Source of the DNA: Pediococcus parvulus
GTDB taxonomy: Bacteria; Bacillota; Bacilli; Lactobacillales; Lactobacillaceae
Reading direction: 5' to 3'
DNA length: 64,000 bases
Assembly (NCBI RefSeq): GCF_007990205.1
Contig: NZ_BJWE01000006.1
Location: forward strand, 1 to 64,000
A program made the translations under genes and the position numbers. The notes under the pieces are model-generated. The model was given only the letters and a program-made list of their open reading frames with translations, searched no databases and was not told the DNA's origin. Position 1 is the first letter of the stretch. Each line of letters opens with the position of its first letter. Shown here one piece after another: positions 35,516-44,338 of this stretch.

Positions 35516-38500
35516 TTTTACGGATGATCAACGACATGCGATTTATCATGATGGTCATAATGTGCTTGTCTCTGCTTCTGCGGGTTCAGGTAAAACGTCG
35601 GTATTAGTTCAACGTGTGATTGAGAAAATCCTGAATGGGACAGATGTCGACAAATTATTAGTTGTGACTTTTACTGAAGCGGCAGCTAAGGAAATGCATG
35701 ATCGAATTCAAAAAGCGATCAATGATCAAATTCGCGTCAAAAAGGAACCTGCTCAACGGCAGCATTTAGTTTCCCAGCTCACAAAGCTAAATACAGCCAA
35801 TATCAGTACAATCCATGCGTTTTGTATGTCAATTATCAAACGCTATTACTATGTGATTGACTTGGATCCCATTTTCCGATTGCTAACAGACGAAACAGAA
35901 GGAATTTTGCTTCGTGAAGAGGTTTGGGGTGACTTGCGTGAATCATTGTATGAAACAGATGGTGATATTTTTGCACAGTTAACCGCCAATTTTTCAAATG
36001 ATCGCAGCGATGATGGTTTTACTGATTTGATGCTGAAACTATACGATTTTGCAAATGCAACCCCCAATCCGAAAACTTGGTTATCCACGCTTTCTCAACC
36101 ATATCAGATTGATGGAGATCTCGATGATACTTCGTTTTATAAAGAACAAGTTGTTCCAGTTATTAAAGATGAGCTAACTAATAGTTTGGAAGAAGCTCAC
36201 TCTTTACAAGAACTTATTCAAAATGGTTCAGAAGATCTTGAAAAGCTGCGCCCCATTATTGATGCTGATGTGAATCAAATGCAAGAAATTTTAGATAGTG
36301 GATTATCTGACTGGAATGATTTACGAGGGAAACTCCGTAGTTTAGGTTTCAAGAGTATGAGCGGTGGTAAAAGAAACGATGAAGTGAAAGAATTTAAGGC
36401 ACGTGTCAAAGAGGTGCGTGGGGATACAAGCCATAAAAATGGGTACAAAATGCGGATTCAGGAACTGACGCAGAAGTATTTCAGTTTAGACAAGGACCAG
36501 ATGACAAAGGTCATGAAGCAGTCTGAAGCACTGATTACAGAGTTAGCCAAAGTTACAAGTACCTTTAGGGATGCCTACGCTAAAGAAAAACGGCATCGAC
36601 AGATTCTTGATTTCAGTGATCTTGAGCATTTTGCAATGCAAATTTTGAATGGCCCGTCAGCAGAGTCAAAAAGTGCTCGTGCCGCTTATCAAAAACAATT
36701 CGAAGAAGTCATTGTGGATGAGTACCAAGATATTAATCCCATTCAAGAAGCTATTTTGACCAGTGTGACTACTGAAGATCCGGGTAACATGTTTATGGTG
36801 GGGGATGTCAAACAGTCTATTTATGCTTTCCGGTTGGCCGATCCGCATCTATTTATCAGCAAAGATCGAGCTTATCAGTCAGATGATGTAACGGGAGAAC
36901 GTATTATTTTGTCACAAAATTTCCGTTCGGTTAAAAACGTTGATGCATTCACCAATTTAATTTTTGAACAGTTAATGGATCGTAAGTTAGGTGAAATTGC
37001 TTATGATGATGACGCTAAACTGGCATATGGCGCAATATACTATCCAGCTATAGATCACAAGGGAGAAGCAATTTCAAAGAGCACCGAGGTTCTTGTTTAT
37101 GATGATGAGAAACAGACCAGCAGCCAGCCGAGCGATGAGGTTGAAGCGGGTAGTTTTGAAATCGATGATAAATCACGAGGGCAAGTTGCTATTGCGGGTC
37201 AACGAATTAAAGAGTTAATTGAAAATAAAACGGAGATGTATGATCGGCAAATTAAAGACTGTCGGAAATTAACTTATGGCGATATTGTTTTGTTAACGCC
37301 AACTAGAAAAAACAATTTGACTATCGTAGCGTTGTTTAAACAGATGGGGATCCCAGTTGTGGTAAATGACGCGCAAAACTATTTTCAAACCACCGAAATT
37401 GCCATTATGATGGCGTTGTTAAAGATTATTGATAACCCGTATCAAGATATTCCGTTAGCTGCCGTTTTACGATCACCAATTGTAGGTTTGAATGAAAATG
37501 AATTAGCTTTTTTACGAATTAATAATCGGACAGGAGACTACTTCCAGGCAGTTAAAGATTTTCAGAGTAATTTTAAGGATAACGAAACGAATCAATTTCA
37601 AAACCAGTTATTTGCAAAGGTGACACACTTTTTGGAACAGTTGACGCATTTTCAAGATATTGCAAATCAAAATCAATTAGCCACTTTGATTTGGACAATT
37701 TATGATGAAACTGGTTTCTTGGATTATGTGGGTGGCATGCCAGCTGGTCAGCAACGTCAAGCCAACTTAAATGCGCTATATGATCGCGCAAGAAGTTATG
37801 AGCAAAGCAGTTTCAAAGGCCTATTTCAATTTGTTCGCTTCATTGAAAGGATGCAAAAGCAGAGCAAAGATTTGGCTGAGATTCCTGTGACTAGTGATGA
37901 GGCTGCTGTAAAGGTCATGACTATTCATGGGAGTAAGGGTCTCGAATTTCCAGTGGTATTTTTGATGGATGCGTCTCATCAATTTAATACAACTTCTATG
38001 AAGGACAGGTACATTCTGGACTCGAAAGCTGGAATTGGGATCACCTATCTTGACCCGAATACACGAATAAAAGTAGATACACCACAAAAACTATCGATTT
38101 TAGATCAGGTAAAACGGAATAGTTTGGCTGAAAACATGAGACAACTTTATGTGGCTTTAACCCGTGCCCAACAAAAACTCATCATTGTAGGCGCCTGTGA
38201 CGCTCAAGAAAAAATCTTAAAGAAATGGCAAACAGCTTCACGCAGTAAAGAGATGTTACTGACAGAAGCCACACGATTAACCACTCATAATTTCTTAGAC
38301 TGGATAGGAGAAGCCCTAATTCGCCATCCTAGTTTTGATCAAGGTAGCGAAGACCAAACCCAACTTGCTGAATTAAGCGGAGATACGACTAAGTTTGAAG
38401 TTCAGTTTAAGACAAAGACAGATCTGCAGAATGTTGCCGTTATGCAGGCTGGAAAGCCCCAAAAAGATTGGTGGCAGAAATTTCAAACGGCTACGCAAAA

Positions 38501-39290
38501 ATTAGATGTCAGTGATCTAAATACGTATCAAATTGATCAAGTTTTAAACTTGAAATATCCGCATAAGGTAGCGACTGAAACAACTGCGTATCAATCTGTA
38601 TCTGAAGTGAAGCGATTATTTGACGATCCGGATAGTTTGGAAATGACACAGTCCACTGTTGAACGCGATCGAAAGCTAAAAGTGCAGAATCGATATGTTT
38701 CAAATGAGCTAGCAACACCAAAATTTTTACAAACTACTGTCAAACCAAAACCAACTGAAATAGGAACGGCCACGCATTTAGTATTACAAGAAATTTCGTT
38801 AAAAACGAAGCCTACCGAGGATAGTGTTCGGGATCTGATTGCTAAACTGGTTACCAACAAAGTGTTAAGTCCAGAAGTTGCCAACTTAATTGAAGTTCAG
38901 AACATTTTACGATTCTTTGATTCTCAGTTGGGAAACCTACTACTGGCACATCCTGATCGGGTTCACCGAGAAGTACCATTCTCACTACTGATGCCAGCTA
39001 ACCAATTATTTAGTGGTTTTAAGGACTTCTCGGATACAGAAGAAACGCAAATCCTGATTCACGGAATTATTGATGGTTATATTGTCATCGATAAGCGAGC
39101 AATTTTGTTTGACTATAAGACGGACTACGTTAAACCAGGAAGCACAAAAAATGGAGTTCAAAATATCATTAATCGTTATGCCGGCCAGGTTAATTTATAC
39201 GCGGCAGCATTGACAGATATTTTAAAACTCCCAGTAGAAGAACGCTATTTGTATTTACTTTCAATTGGTGAACTCGTTGAAGTTCATTAA
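35493..39290 (+). CDS. addA: AddA/RexA helicase-nuclease subunit
   Basis: The 1,265-residue UvrD-like protein has Walker A (SASAGSGKTSVLVQRV), motif Ia (VVTFTEAAAKEM), motif II (EVIVDEYQDINPIQE), motif III (GDVKQSIYAFRLADP), helicase motif V-VI (TIHGSKGLEFPVV, YVALTRAQQKL) and a C-terminal nuclease with ILFDYKTDYVKPG. It unwinds and degrades DNA ends up to Chi. The start lies inside the end of addB, so translation is coupled. Confidence 0.95.
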   Translation: MTSMGKTNFTDDQRHAIYHDGHNVLVSASAGSGKTSVLVQRVIEKILNGTDVDKLLVVTFTEAAAKEMHDRIQKAINDQIRVKKEPAQRQHLVSQLTKLNTANISTIHAFCMSIIKRYYYVIDLDPIFRLLTDETEGILLREEVWGDLRESLYETDGDIFAQLTANFSNDRSDDGFTDLMLKLYDFANATPNPKTWLSTLSQPYQIDGDLDDTSFYKEQVVPVIKDELTNSLEEAHSLQELIQNGSEDLEKLRPIIDADVNQMQEILDSGLSDWNDLRGKLRSLGFKSMSGGKRNDEVKEFKARVKEVRGDTSHKNGYKMRIQELTQKYFSLDKDQMTKVMKQSEALITELAKVTSTFRDAYAKEKRHRQILDFSDLEHFAMQILNGPSAESKSARAAYQKQFEEVIVDEYQDINPIQEAILTSVTTEDPGNMFMVGDVKQSIYAFRLADPHLFISKDRAYQSDDVTGERIILSQNFRSVKNVDAFTNLIFEQLMDRKLGEIAYDDDAKLAYGAIYYPAIDHKGEAISKSTEVLVYDDEKQTSSQPSDEVEAGSFEIDDKSRGQVAIAGQRIKELIENKTEMYDRQIKDCRKLTYGDIVLLTPTRKNNLTIVALFKQMGIPVVVNDAQNYFQTTEIAIMMALLKIIDNPYQDIPLAAVLRSPIVGLNENELAFLRINNRTGDYFQAVKDFQSNFKDNETNQFQNQLFAKVTHFLEQLTHFQDIANQNQLATLIWTIYDETGFLDYVGGMPAGQQRQANLNALYDRARSYEQSSFKGLFQFVRFIERMQKQSKDLAEIPVTSDEAAVKVMTIHGSKGLEFPVVFLMDASHQFNTTSMKDRYILDSKAGIGITYLDPNTRIKVDTPQKLSILDQVKRNSLAENMRQLYVALTRAQQKLIIVGACDAQEKILKKWQTASRSKEMLLTEATRLTTHNFLDWIGEALIRHPSFDQGSEDQTQLAELSGDTTKFEVQFKTKTDLQNVAVMQAGKPQKDWWQKFQTATQKLDVSDLNTYQIDQVLNLKYPHKVATETTAYQSVSEVKRLFDDPDSLEMTQSTVERDRKLKVQNRYVSNELATPKFLQTTVKPKPTEIGTATHLVLQEISLKTKPTEDSVRDLIAKLVTNKVLSPEVANLIEVQNILRFFDSQLGNLLLAHPDRVHREVPFSLLMPANQLFSGFKDFSDTEETQILIHGIIDGYIVIDKRAILFDYKTDYVKPGSTKNGVQNIINRYAGQVNLYAAALTDILKLPVEERYLYLLSIGELVEVH

Positions 39291-39300
39291 ATAAATCACT

Positions 39301-39825
39301 TTATATAAAAAGTTGATAGGCCAGTCGTAACTCAGATGGATCGTGGTCCATTAATACTGTTCCGCGATAGTCAAAGCCACTTTTGGTTATTAAGTGTTGC
39401 ATCAGTTTGTTATCGGGGTGAGTATCAATGCGGACCTGATGGTAGCCAAACTGACTTGAAAGCGTGAGTAATCCAGAGATCATCTTTTCAGATAAGTGTT
39501 GACCGCGAAAATCTGACGACATGGCAGTACGATGAATAGCGGTGTATTTAGCATCCGCGGCACCTTGCCAAGCACCATCAGCGATCACATCGTAATTTGA
39601 ATCATGATCGGGGAGTAAGGCTGCTGTTCCCGCGATTTGATTATCAATTATCAGCACATAGCCGCTTTGATTTTTGACATCGGCTTCAAGTGCTTCTAAG
39701 TCTGGGTAGCCATCCTGCCACTGATCAATGCCTTGAGCTTTCAGAAATTCTTTAGCAGATGTAATAATTTTTGAAACAGTTGGTAAATCTTCAAGGGTTG
39801 TTTTGCGTAAATATGAAACCGTCAA
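39301..39825 (-). CDS. GNAT-family N-acetyltransferase
   Basis: The protein (about 174 aa) has a GNAT layout, with AIHRTAMSSDFRGQHLSEKMISGLL carrying the acetyl-CoA loop and a C-terminal MQHLITKSGFDYRGTVL. A TTG at 39825, eleven bases after GAGG, seems a better start than the GTG at 39834 that overlaps it. The acceptor is unknown. It is convergent with addA with a 10-base gap. Confidence 0.75.
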   Translation of the reverse strand: MTVSYLRKTTLEDLPTVSKIITSAKEFLKAQGIDQWQDGYPDLEALEADVKNQSGYVLIIDNQIAGTAALLPDHDSNYDVIADGAWQGAADAKYTAIHRTAMSSDFRGQHLSEKMISGLLTLSSQFGYHQVRIDTHPDNKLMQHLITKSGFDYRGTVLMDHDPSELRLAYQLFI

Positions 39826-39907
39826 TGAAGCCACTTCCTCAATGTTTTTTAAAAATCAATTTTAGCGCAATTTAACTACGCTGTCATTAAAATGATTAAT
39901 ATACGGT

Positions 39908-39961
39908 AAAAAAGCTTGTTTCTGTAAAACTGAAGTTCAGTTTTCTGGAGACAAGCTTTTT
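39908..39961. terminator. long hairpin, terminator-like
   Basis: AAAAAGCTTGT and ACAAGCTTTTT enclose an inner AAAACTGA/TCAGTTTT stem. It lies 60 bases beyond the csbD terminator, in the gene-free space between csbD and the GNAT gene, and would act as a second stop on the minus strand. Confidence 0.6.
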
Positions 39962-40024
39962 CGATGCAGGTAAATTTTACCTTTTGAGGGCTTTGCTTGT
40001 TTGATAGAAAAATGCAGCAAAAAA

Positions 40025-40067
40025 ATAGCATTAGAAAATCAATCTGATTTCCTAATGCTATCCTTTT
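40025..40067 (-). terminator. terminator of csbD-like gene
   Basis: ATAGCATTAG and CTAATGCTAT form a stem with a T-run on the minus strand, just after the csbD stop codon. Confidence 0.75.
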
Positions 40068-40071
40068 TAGC

Positions 40072-40284
40072 CTAGATATTATCTTTGTCATCAACGTGCT
40101 TGTTGATCTTTTTAGCTGCTTTATCTTTTACGTCAGCAGCCTTATCTTTAAGCTTACCTTTTTCTTTTTGTGTTTTACCTTCTAACTCTTTGGAATCATC
40201 GTGGGTCATTTTCCCAATAGTTTCTTTGGCTTTACCAGCGGCCTTATCTTTTAATGCGTCTAACTTATCATTAGCTTTTGACAT
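40072..40284 (-). CDS. CsbD-family stress protein
   Basis: From the ATG at 40284 (AAGGAGG ten bases upstream) the 70-residue product is almost entirely lysine, aspartate and alanine (LDALKDKAAGKAKETIGKMT, then KGKLKDKAADVKDKAAKKIN), the CsbD pattern with GKAKE repeats. These small hydrophilic proteins are induced in general stress in Firmicutes; their biochemical role is unclear. The longer frame that runs upstream to 40503 is not supported by a ribosome-binding site. Confidence 0.88.
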   Translation of the reverse strand: MSKANDKLDALKDKAAGKAKETIGKMTHDDSKELEGKTQKEKGKLKDKAADVKDKAAKKINKHVDDKDNI

Positions 40285-40443
40285 TTTGAAAACCTCCTTA
40301 TGGTTTATATAATTATTATCTTTGATTTTGGGGGAATCGTCAATGTGTTTGCTTATGAATGGAATAATGTTGGAGTGTAAATAGTTGAAACTCAAACTGT
40401 AAGTATTATAATTACAATTGAAATCAAGAAAGGGGTTTTCTAA

Positions 40444-41088
40444 ATGAGTAAAGTTATTATTTTGGGGGCAGCTGGACACATTGCACGCCTGGCCGCAAAG
40501 CAATTAATTAAAGAAACAGATGATCAATTAAAGTTGTTTGTCCGCCATCCTAAGAAGTTGACCGATGTTGATAAGAATCGTGAAACGGTAGTTGTTGGTG
40601 ATGTAAATAATGAATCAGAATTAGCAGCTGCATTAAAAGGACAAGATTTGGTGTATGCCAACTTAGGTCCGGATGATACGGATAAAATGATTCCTCATAT
40701 TGTGAATGCCATGCATGAAGCTGGCTTGAAACGGTTGATCTGGATTTCAACTTTAGGTGTGTTCGATGAGGTTCCTGGTAAGTTTGGTGATTGGAATAAA
40801 CAAATGCTCAATCCGAGTGGTTATCTTCCAACTCAATCCAAGGCAGCTAGTGAAATTGAAGCTTCCGACTTGGATTACACGATTATTCGTCCCAACTGGT
40901 TAACAAATAAGGATGAAGTGGATTATGAAGTGACGGGCCGCCATGATGAGATGAAGGGGACTGAAGTTTCGCGTAAGTCAGTAGCAGATTATGTGGTCAA
41001 ACTTGTTCAGAATCCCAAAAAAGATGTTCGGACATCTATAGGGTTAAACAAACCAAATACAGATGGTGATAAACCAAGTTTTTATTAG
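40444..41088 (+). CDS. NAD(P)-binding atypical SDR protein
   Basis: The 214-residue protein has a Rossmann start (VIILGAAGHIARLAAKQL), the LKRLIWISTLGVFDE segment and YTIIRPNWLTNKDEVDY, typical of the YwnB/NmrA-like group. It probably acts as a small oxidoreductase or redox sensor. It is divergent from the CsbD gene, which suggests a shared stress-responsive promoter region. AAAGGGG precedes the ATG. Confidence 0.82.
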   Translation: MSKVIILGAAGHIARLAAKQLIKETDDQLKLFVRHPKKLTDVDKNRETVVVGDVNNESELAAALKGQDLVYANLGPDDTDKMIPHIVNAMHEAGLKRLIWISTLGVFDEVPGKFGDWNKQMLNPSGYLPTQSKAASEIEASDLDYTIIRPNWLTNKDEVDYEVTGRHDEMKGTEVSRKSVADYVVKLVQNPKKDVRTSIGLNKPNTDGDKPSFY

Positions 41089-41095
41089 AATTTAT

Positions 41096-41150
41096 AAAAA
41101 ATGATCAATTGAAAGTCGGGTAAAATTCCGAATCAATTGATCATTTTTTT
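41096..41150. terminator. bidirectional terminator
   Basis: AAAAAATGATCAATTGA and TCAATTGATCATTTTTT form a 17-bp stem with T-runs on both strands. Confidence 0.85.
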
Positions 41151-41155
41151 AACTA

Positions 41156-41389
41156 TTAAATTATTTTTGACTTAAAATCATGGGTTGCTGGATCATATGC
41201 GTGTTTATAAAGTAAGTTTTCGTGTTTTTCGAAGAAGACGTTACTGTATTGGGGATCAAGATAGAAAAATGAGCTATCTTCACCGTTTTTAAACAAAATA
41301 CCGGCCTCAGGATCCGTGACTTCTGTCAATGAGGCAGTGGGAGTTGCTAGATGAGAAGCGATATATTTTTTAATCAATCGATAGTTCAT
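41156..41389 (-). CDS. small conserved-looking hypothetical protein
   Basis: A 77-residue soluble protein (MNYRLIKKYIASHLATPT, ending HDFKSKII) with no motif I can name. It starts two bases after the cvpA stop and ends in a strong terminator, so it is the second gene of that operon. GAGG just upstream of the ATG lies inside the end of cvpA. Confidence 0.6.
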   Translation of the reverse strand: MNYRLIKKYIASHLATPTASLTEVTDPEAGILFKNGEDSSFFYLDPQYSNVFFEKHENLLYKHAYDPATHDFKSKII

Positions 41390-41391
41390 GG

Positions 41392-41940
41392 TTAGTTTTC
41401 CTCGTTTGAAATTGTATTAGTCGTCGTTGTTTCATCAGTGTTGAGAATGTATTTACTCAAAATATCTGACGAAATTCCGGGCGTCTTTTTGATGATAAAT
41501 TGCGCCACTTGTGAATCTGAAAGCTGGGCTTGATAAGTGTCGTTGGGCAGAAATTGGCTCACAATTAATAGAATAAAAATGACAAAATAAGCAATCACAA
41601 GGCTAATAAGGCCACCTGCCAGTCCGTTGACTTGTTTAATGACCGGAATCCACGTGATTAAACGGGACCAGCGTGCGATCAGACGCACTAATAGCCAGCC
41701 AATGGCCATGAGAATGAAAAATGAAACGGAGCTCATCATGGCAGTGCTGCTGGTGGAGCTTTGGTCACTGCTAAAAGTTGTGGATAGGAACTCGGCAACT
41801 GGCGTACAAAGGACTTTGGCAAAGATAAAGACGGCAAAATAACCGATTGTATACAGAAGCTCGATAACAAATCCTTTATGGAGCCCACTGATGAATTTCC
41901 ATAATAATATAGCAAGAATGATAATCGAGAGAAGCATCAC
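41392..41940 (-). CDS. cvpA: CvpA-family membrane protein
   Basis: The 182-residue protein has four membrane helices, the CvpA pattern FISGLHKGFVIELLYTIGYF near the N-terminus and VNGLAGGLISLVIAYFVIFI in the middle. CvpA proteins affect colicin export in Escherichia coli and envelope homeostasis elsewhere. AAAGGAGG precedes the ATG. It marks the last clearly chromosomal gene before the tRNA-Ala island region. Confidence 0.82.
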   Translation of the reverse strand: MMLLSIIILAILLWKFISGLHKGFVIELLYTIGYFAVFIFAKVLCTPVAEFLSTTFSSDQSSTSSTAMMSSVSFFILMAIGWLLVRLIARWSRLITWIPVIKQVNGLAGGLISLVIAYFVIFILLIVSQFLPNDTYQAQLSDSQVAQFIIKKTPGISSDILSKYILNTDETTTTNTISNEEN

Positions 41941-42025
41941 GCAACCTCCTTTAAAATGAATACTCTGAATTTACCATATTTCACAAAGAATTGCTTGTGG
42001 GTAGTGGAAACTTAATACAATTTAA

Positions 42026-42253
42026 ATGAGTGTGGCAAGGATGTGGGAGATTGCTGGGAATGAAAAATCAGTATCCATAGAAGCTGTAATGGATACCGAT
42101 TTACATATATTGTATCAGTCTTTTCGAGTGCTTCCTATAGTTTTGAGTGTACCATCTTTTATGGGTTCAGATGAGCATTCTAAGGCAGATTCAGCTTGTT
42201 TTTCATATGGGGAATTGTATGTAACTGTGAAGGTAAAGACACGTAAGGGTTGA
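42026..42253 (+). CDS. weak hypothetical frame, 75 aa
   Basis: The frame (ARMWEIAGNEKSVSIEA ... GELYVTVKVKTRKG) lacks a ribosome-binding site, has no recognisable domain, and lies in a decayed flank of the island. It may be a remnant. Confidence 0.2.
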   Translation: MSVARMWEIAGNEKSVSIEAVMDTDLHILYQSFRVLPIVLSVPSFMGSDEHSKADSACFSYGELYVTVKVKTRKG

Positions 42254-42458
42254 TTTTTATTTTTGCTGTTACTGCTTGTCAAAAAACAGCAAAACGTGTA
42301 CCATTGTTTTGTAAACAAAAAATAACTAGGGATGTTCCTCCCCAGTCTGTGTGGTCAGTATATGATTGCAACTTGTAAAATAACTTGTTAGCGCTGATTG
42401 TTAATAGATTGCTCTATCTTAAACCGTTGCCTCCAAGCAAAGCGGTTTTTTATTTTGT

Positions 42459-42626
42459 CTACAAAACCTTACATACCATAAGTGTTAAACACAACACGAT
42501 AATAATAATTGTACCTAAAACACCAAACTGTACACGTTCTGAAAGACCATGCATAGCATTAATAGTTTCAGGGAACCATCTAAATTTTGGTAACACTGGA
42601 TAGACGCTGTCCCCAGTACTCCACAT
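42459..42626 (-). CDS. small single-span membrane protein, possible remnant
   Basis: ATG at 42626 opens 55 residues: MWSTGDSVYPVLPKFRWFPE, then a polar stretch, then VQFGVLGTIIIIVLCLTLMV, a clear membrane helix. No ribosome-binding site precedes it; a well-placed GGAGGCG serves a shorter overlapping frame from 42657 (MQKLFVLTFNYVEYWGQ). The two frames may be one gene split by a frameshift. No family is recognised. Confidence 0.35.
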   Translation of the reverse strand: MWSTGDSVYPVLPKFRWFPETINAMHGLSERVQFGVLGTIIIIVLCLTLMVCKVL

Positions 42627-42825
42627 AATTAAATGTCAAAACAAAAAGTTTTTGCATTGGCATCGCCTCCGTTTTTAAATTTCAGCGCTACCATGCAATT
42701 TCACAAATACACTTATCACAATAATAAGGATAGCACAAAAAAAGTTAAAATAAGGTCTTGAAATTAAGTGGTAAATGGTATTGGTTTTTAAGATTAATGT
42801 TATTGACTGTCACCACAAAAAAATT

Positions 42826-42985
42826 GTTATCCAAAATGGATAACAGTTATTCCCGACCGCAAGGGCTTATTAAATTATCTTAAGTTATTTCGTGAATGTC
42901 CTTTGATGATTAAAAAACAATACAAAACTAAATAAAAAGACTGATACAGCAGGCATTTAAGCCACATGTCTGTATCAGTATTTTC
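42826..42985. repeat. left copy of island end module
   Basis: GTTATCCAAAATGGATAAC (42826-42844), about 90 intervening bases, and a hairpin (ACTGATACAG/CTGTATCAGT) directly abutting attL match the order of features inside attR (54620-54790). The copy here lacks the TACTGTCAT arm repeats. Confidence 0.6.
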
Positions 42986-43005
42986 CTATCAATGGACCCT
43001 AACGG
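42986..43005. repeat. attL core of tRNA-Ala island
   Basis: CTATCAATGGACCCTAACGG is identical to 54791-54810, where it covers the 3' end of tRNA-Ala. Beyond it the sequences diverge after one mismatch. Confidence 0.9.
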
Positions 43006-43080
43006 TTTTGACACCACTAATTGATAAAATGTTTTAACACCGCGGATAAGCAAGGCTTTACAGGTCGCTTGAAATTATTA

Positions 43081-43105
43081 TACTGTCATTTTTACTGTCA
43101 TTTAC
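43081..43105. repeat. integrase arm-type repeats, left end
   Basis: TACTGTCATT occurs twice in tandem (spaced by 12) between attL and the integrase stop codon. The same word pair is found near attR at 54676-54696, as expected for arm-binding sites. Confidence 0.6.
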
Positions 43106-44250
43106 TAGAAATTCATGTAATTTTCGAACTTTTCAACGGCTTCATCATTCTGCTTTTTAGTGACATGAGTGTAAATATCGAGCGTTGTTTTTACGTCTGA
43201 ATGCCCTAATCGTTCTTGAACTTCTTTAATGCTTGCACCTGCTGAAAATAAAGCAGACGCATGAGAATGTCTGAAACCATGAATAGTGATTTTGTGTAGC
43301 TTACTTTTGGTTATCAAAGGTGTCAACCATTTAGCGGGCGTGTTCAAAGACTTATATTTATTCTTGCTATTGGCGAATAAAAGTTGTCCTTTATGCAAGG
43401 TATTAAAGCCAAGCATTAAATAATACTTACGTTGTTCTTTACGCCACATCTTCAAGTAATGAACGGTCTGTTTATCTAGTTTAATAGTACGCTGACTTTT
43501 ACGCGTTTTAGGTGCCTGTATGATCTGAACGCCTTTCATTCCTTGTGTGAGGGTCTTGTTAATTCTCAAAGTTTCCTGTGAGAAATTAATATCATCCCAC
43601 GTGAGAGCTAAACATTCCCCACGCCGTACACCAGTGAATGCAAGCACCCTAAAAAGCGTGTACTTTTCGGTGTCGGTAGTGGGATCAATACAAGTGAAGA
43701 ACTGTTTCATTTCTTGTTTGTCCCAAAAATTAGGGGTCTTGTCTCCGTACTCTGTGGGCTTCTTAGGGATGTTTACAAGATTAGTTGGGTTGCGGTCAAT
43801 GTATTCATGTTTAACGGCGTAATAAAAGACCATAGATGTGTAGTTATACCATTTACGATAGTTATAACTAGCAATCTTAAACCAGTCGTTAATGGCCTTT
43901 TGACATTGAGCGATTGAGATTGTTCGAATGCGTTTATTGCCAAAATACGGTAAGATATGATTATCGAACATTTTTGAAACCCGAGCCAATGTGCTCTCAC
44001 GAACGGTATTTTCATATGCTTGATACCATTGTTCATAAACTTTCGAAAACAGAATATTATTATCTTGTTGAATGCCACCTTGTGAGATTTCAAGTTCTAG
44101 CCTTGAAGCCTCTAGAGTGGCCTTTTTTTGTGTTTTAAACCCACGTCTGCTTAAATGCCTAGGTTTTCCAGTCTGCGGATTAACACCGGCATATAACTGA
44201 AATCCATAGCGTAAACCGTCTTTAGTTTCATAACTTTTAATACTTGCCAT
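43105..44250 (-). CDS. int: tyrosine integrase of the island
   Basis: The 381-residue recombinase has an arm-binding N-terminus with GVNPQTGKPRHLSRRGF, a SAM-like core-binding domain (70-160) and the catalytic set Arg in TGVRRGE, His-x-x-Arg in HGFRHSHAS, His in LGHSDVKTT and Tyr in LDIYTHV. All are intact. It inserts and excises the element at the tRNA-Ala gene. It is transcribed toward attL, the usual orientation. Confidence 0.94.
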   Translation of the reverse strand: MASIKSYETKDGLRYGFQLYAGVNPQTGKPRHLSRRGFKTQKKATLEASRLELEISQGGIQQDNNILFSKVYEQWYQAYENTVRESTLARVSKMFDNHILPYFGNKRIRTISIAQCQKAINDWFKIASYNYRKWYNYTSMVFYYAVKHEYIDRNPTNLVNIPKKPTEYGDKTPNFWDKQEMKQFFTCIDPTTDTEKYTLFRVLAFTGVRRGECLALTWDDINFSQETLRINKTLTQGMKGVQIIQAPKTRKSQRTIKLDKQTVHYLKMWRKEQRKYYLMLGFNTLHKGQLLFANSKNKYKSLNTPAKWLTPLITKSKLHKITIHGFRHSHASALFSAGASIKEVQERLGHSDVKTTLDIYTHVTKKQNDEAVEKFENYMNF

Positions 44251-44297
44251 GTTACATTATCCCTTTCGTACCGTGGCGGGTTTTCAGGGATGAGCCC

Positions 44298-44338
44298 AAG
44301 CTTTTAATGTCATCGTGAGTATTGGACAATACTTTAAT
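44298..44338. repeat. 41-bp direct repeat, copy A (cargo flank)
   Basis: The segment starting AAGCTTTTAATGTCATCGTG matches 45650-45690 with two mismatches. It covers the stop codon of the Ig-repeat gene. Confidence 0.85.

Larger units (their letters stand above)
42254..42985. other. decayed left flank of the island
   Basis: The stretch has a terminator-like hairpin (AAACCG, inner TTGC/GCAA, CGGTTTTTT at 42420-42451), a small membrane-protein frame on the minus strand, and from 42826 a module that resembles the right end of the island at 54620-54790. I read it as leftovers of an older element in the same tRNA gene. Confidence 0.5.

Noticed and set aside
40285-40503. Upstream extension of the CsbD-like protein
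   Set aside because: The strong ribosome-binding site and family length support the ATG at 40284; the extension overlaps the divergent gene's start.
42115-42318. Minus-strand frame of 67 aa opposite the weak 42026 frame
   Set aside because: No ribosome-binding site and no recognisable domain; likely chance.
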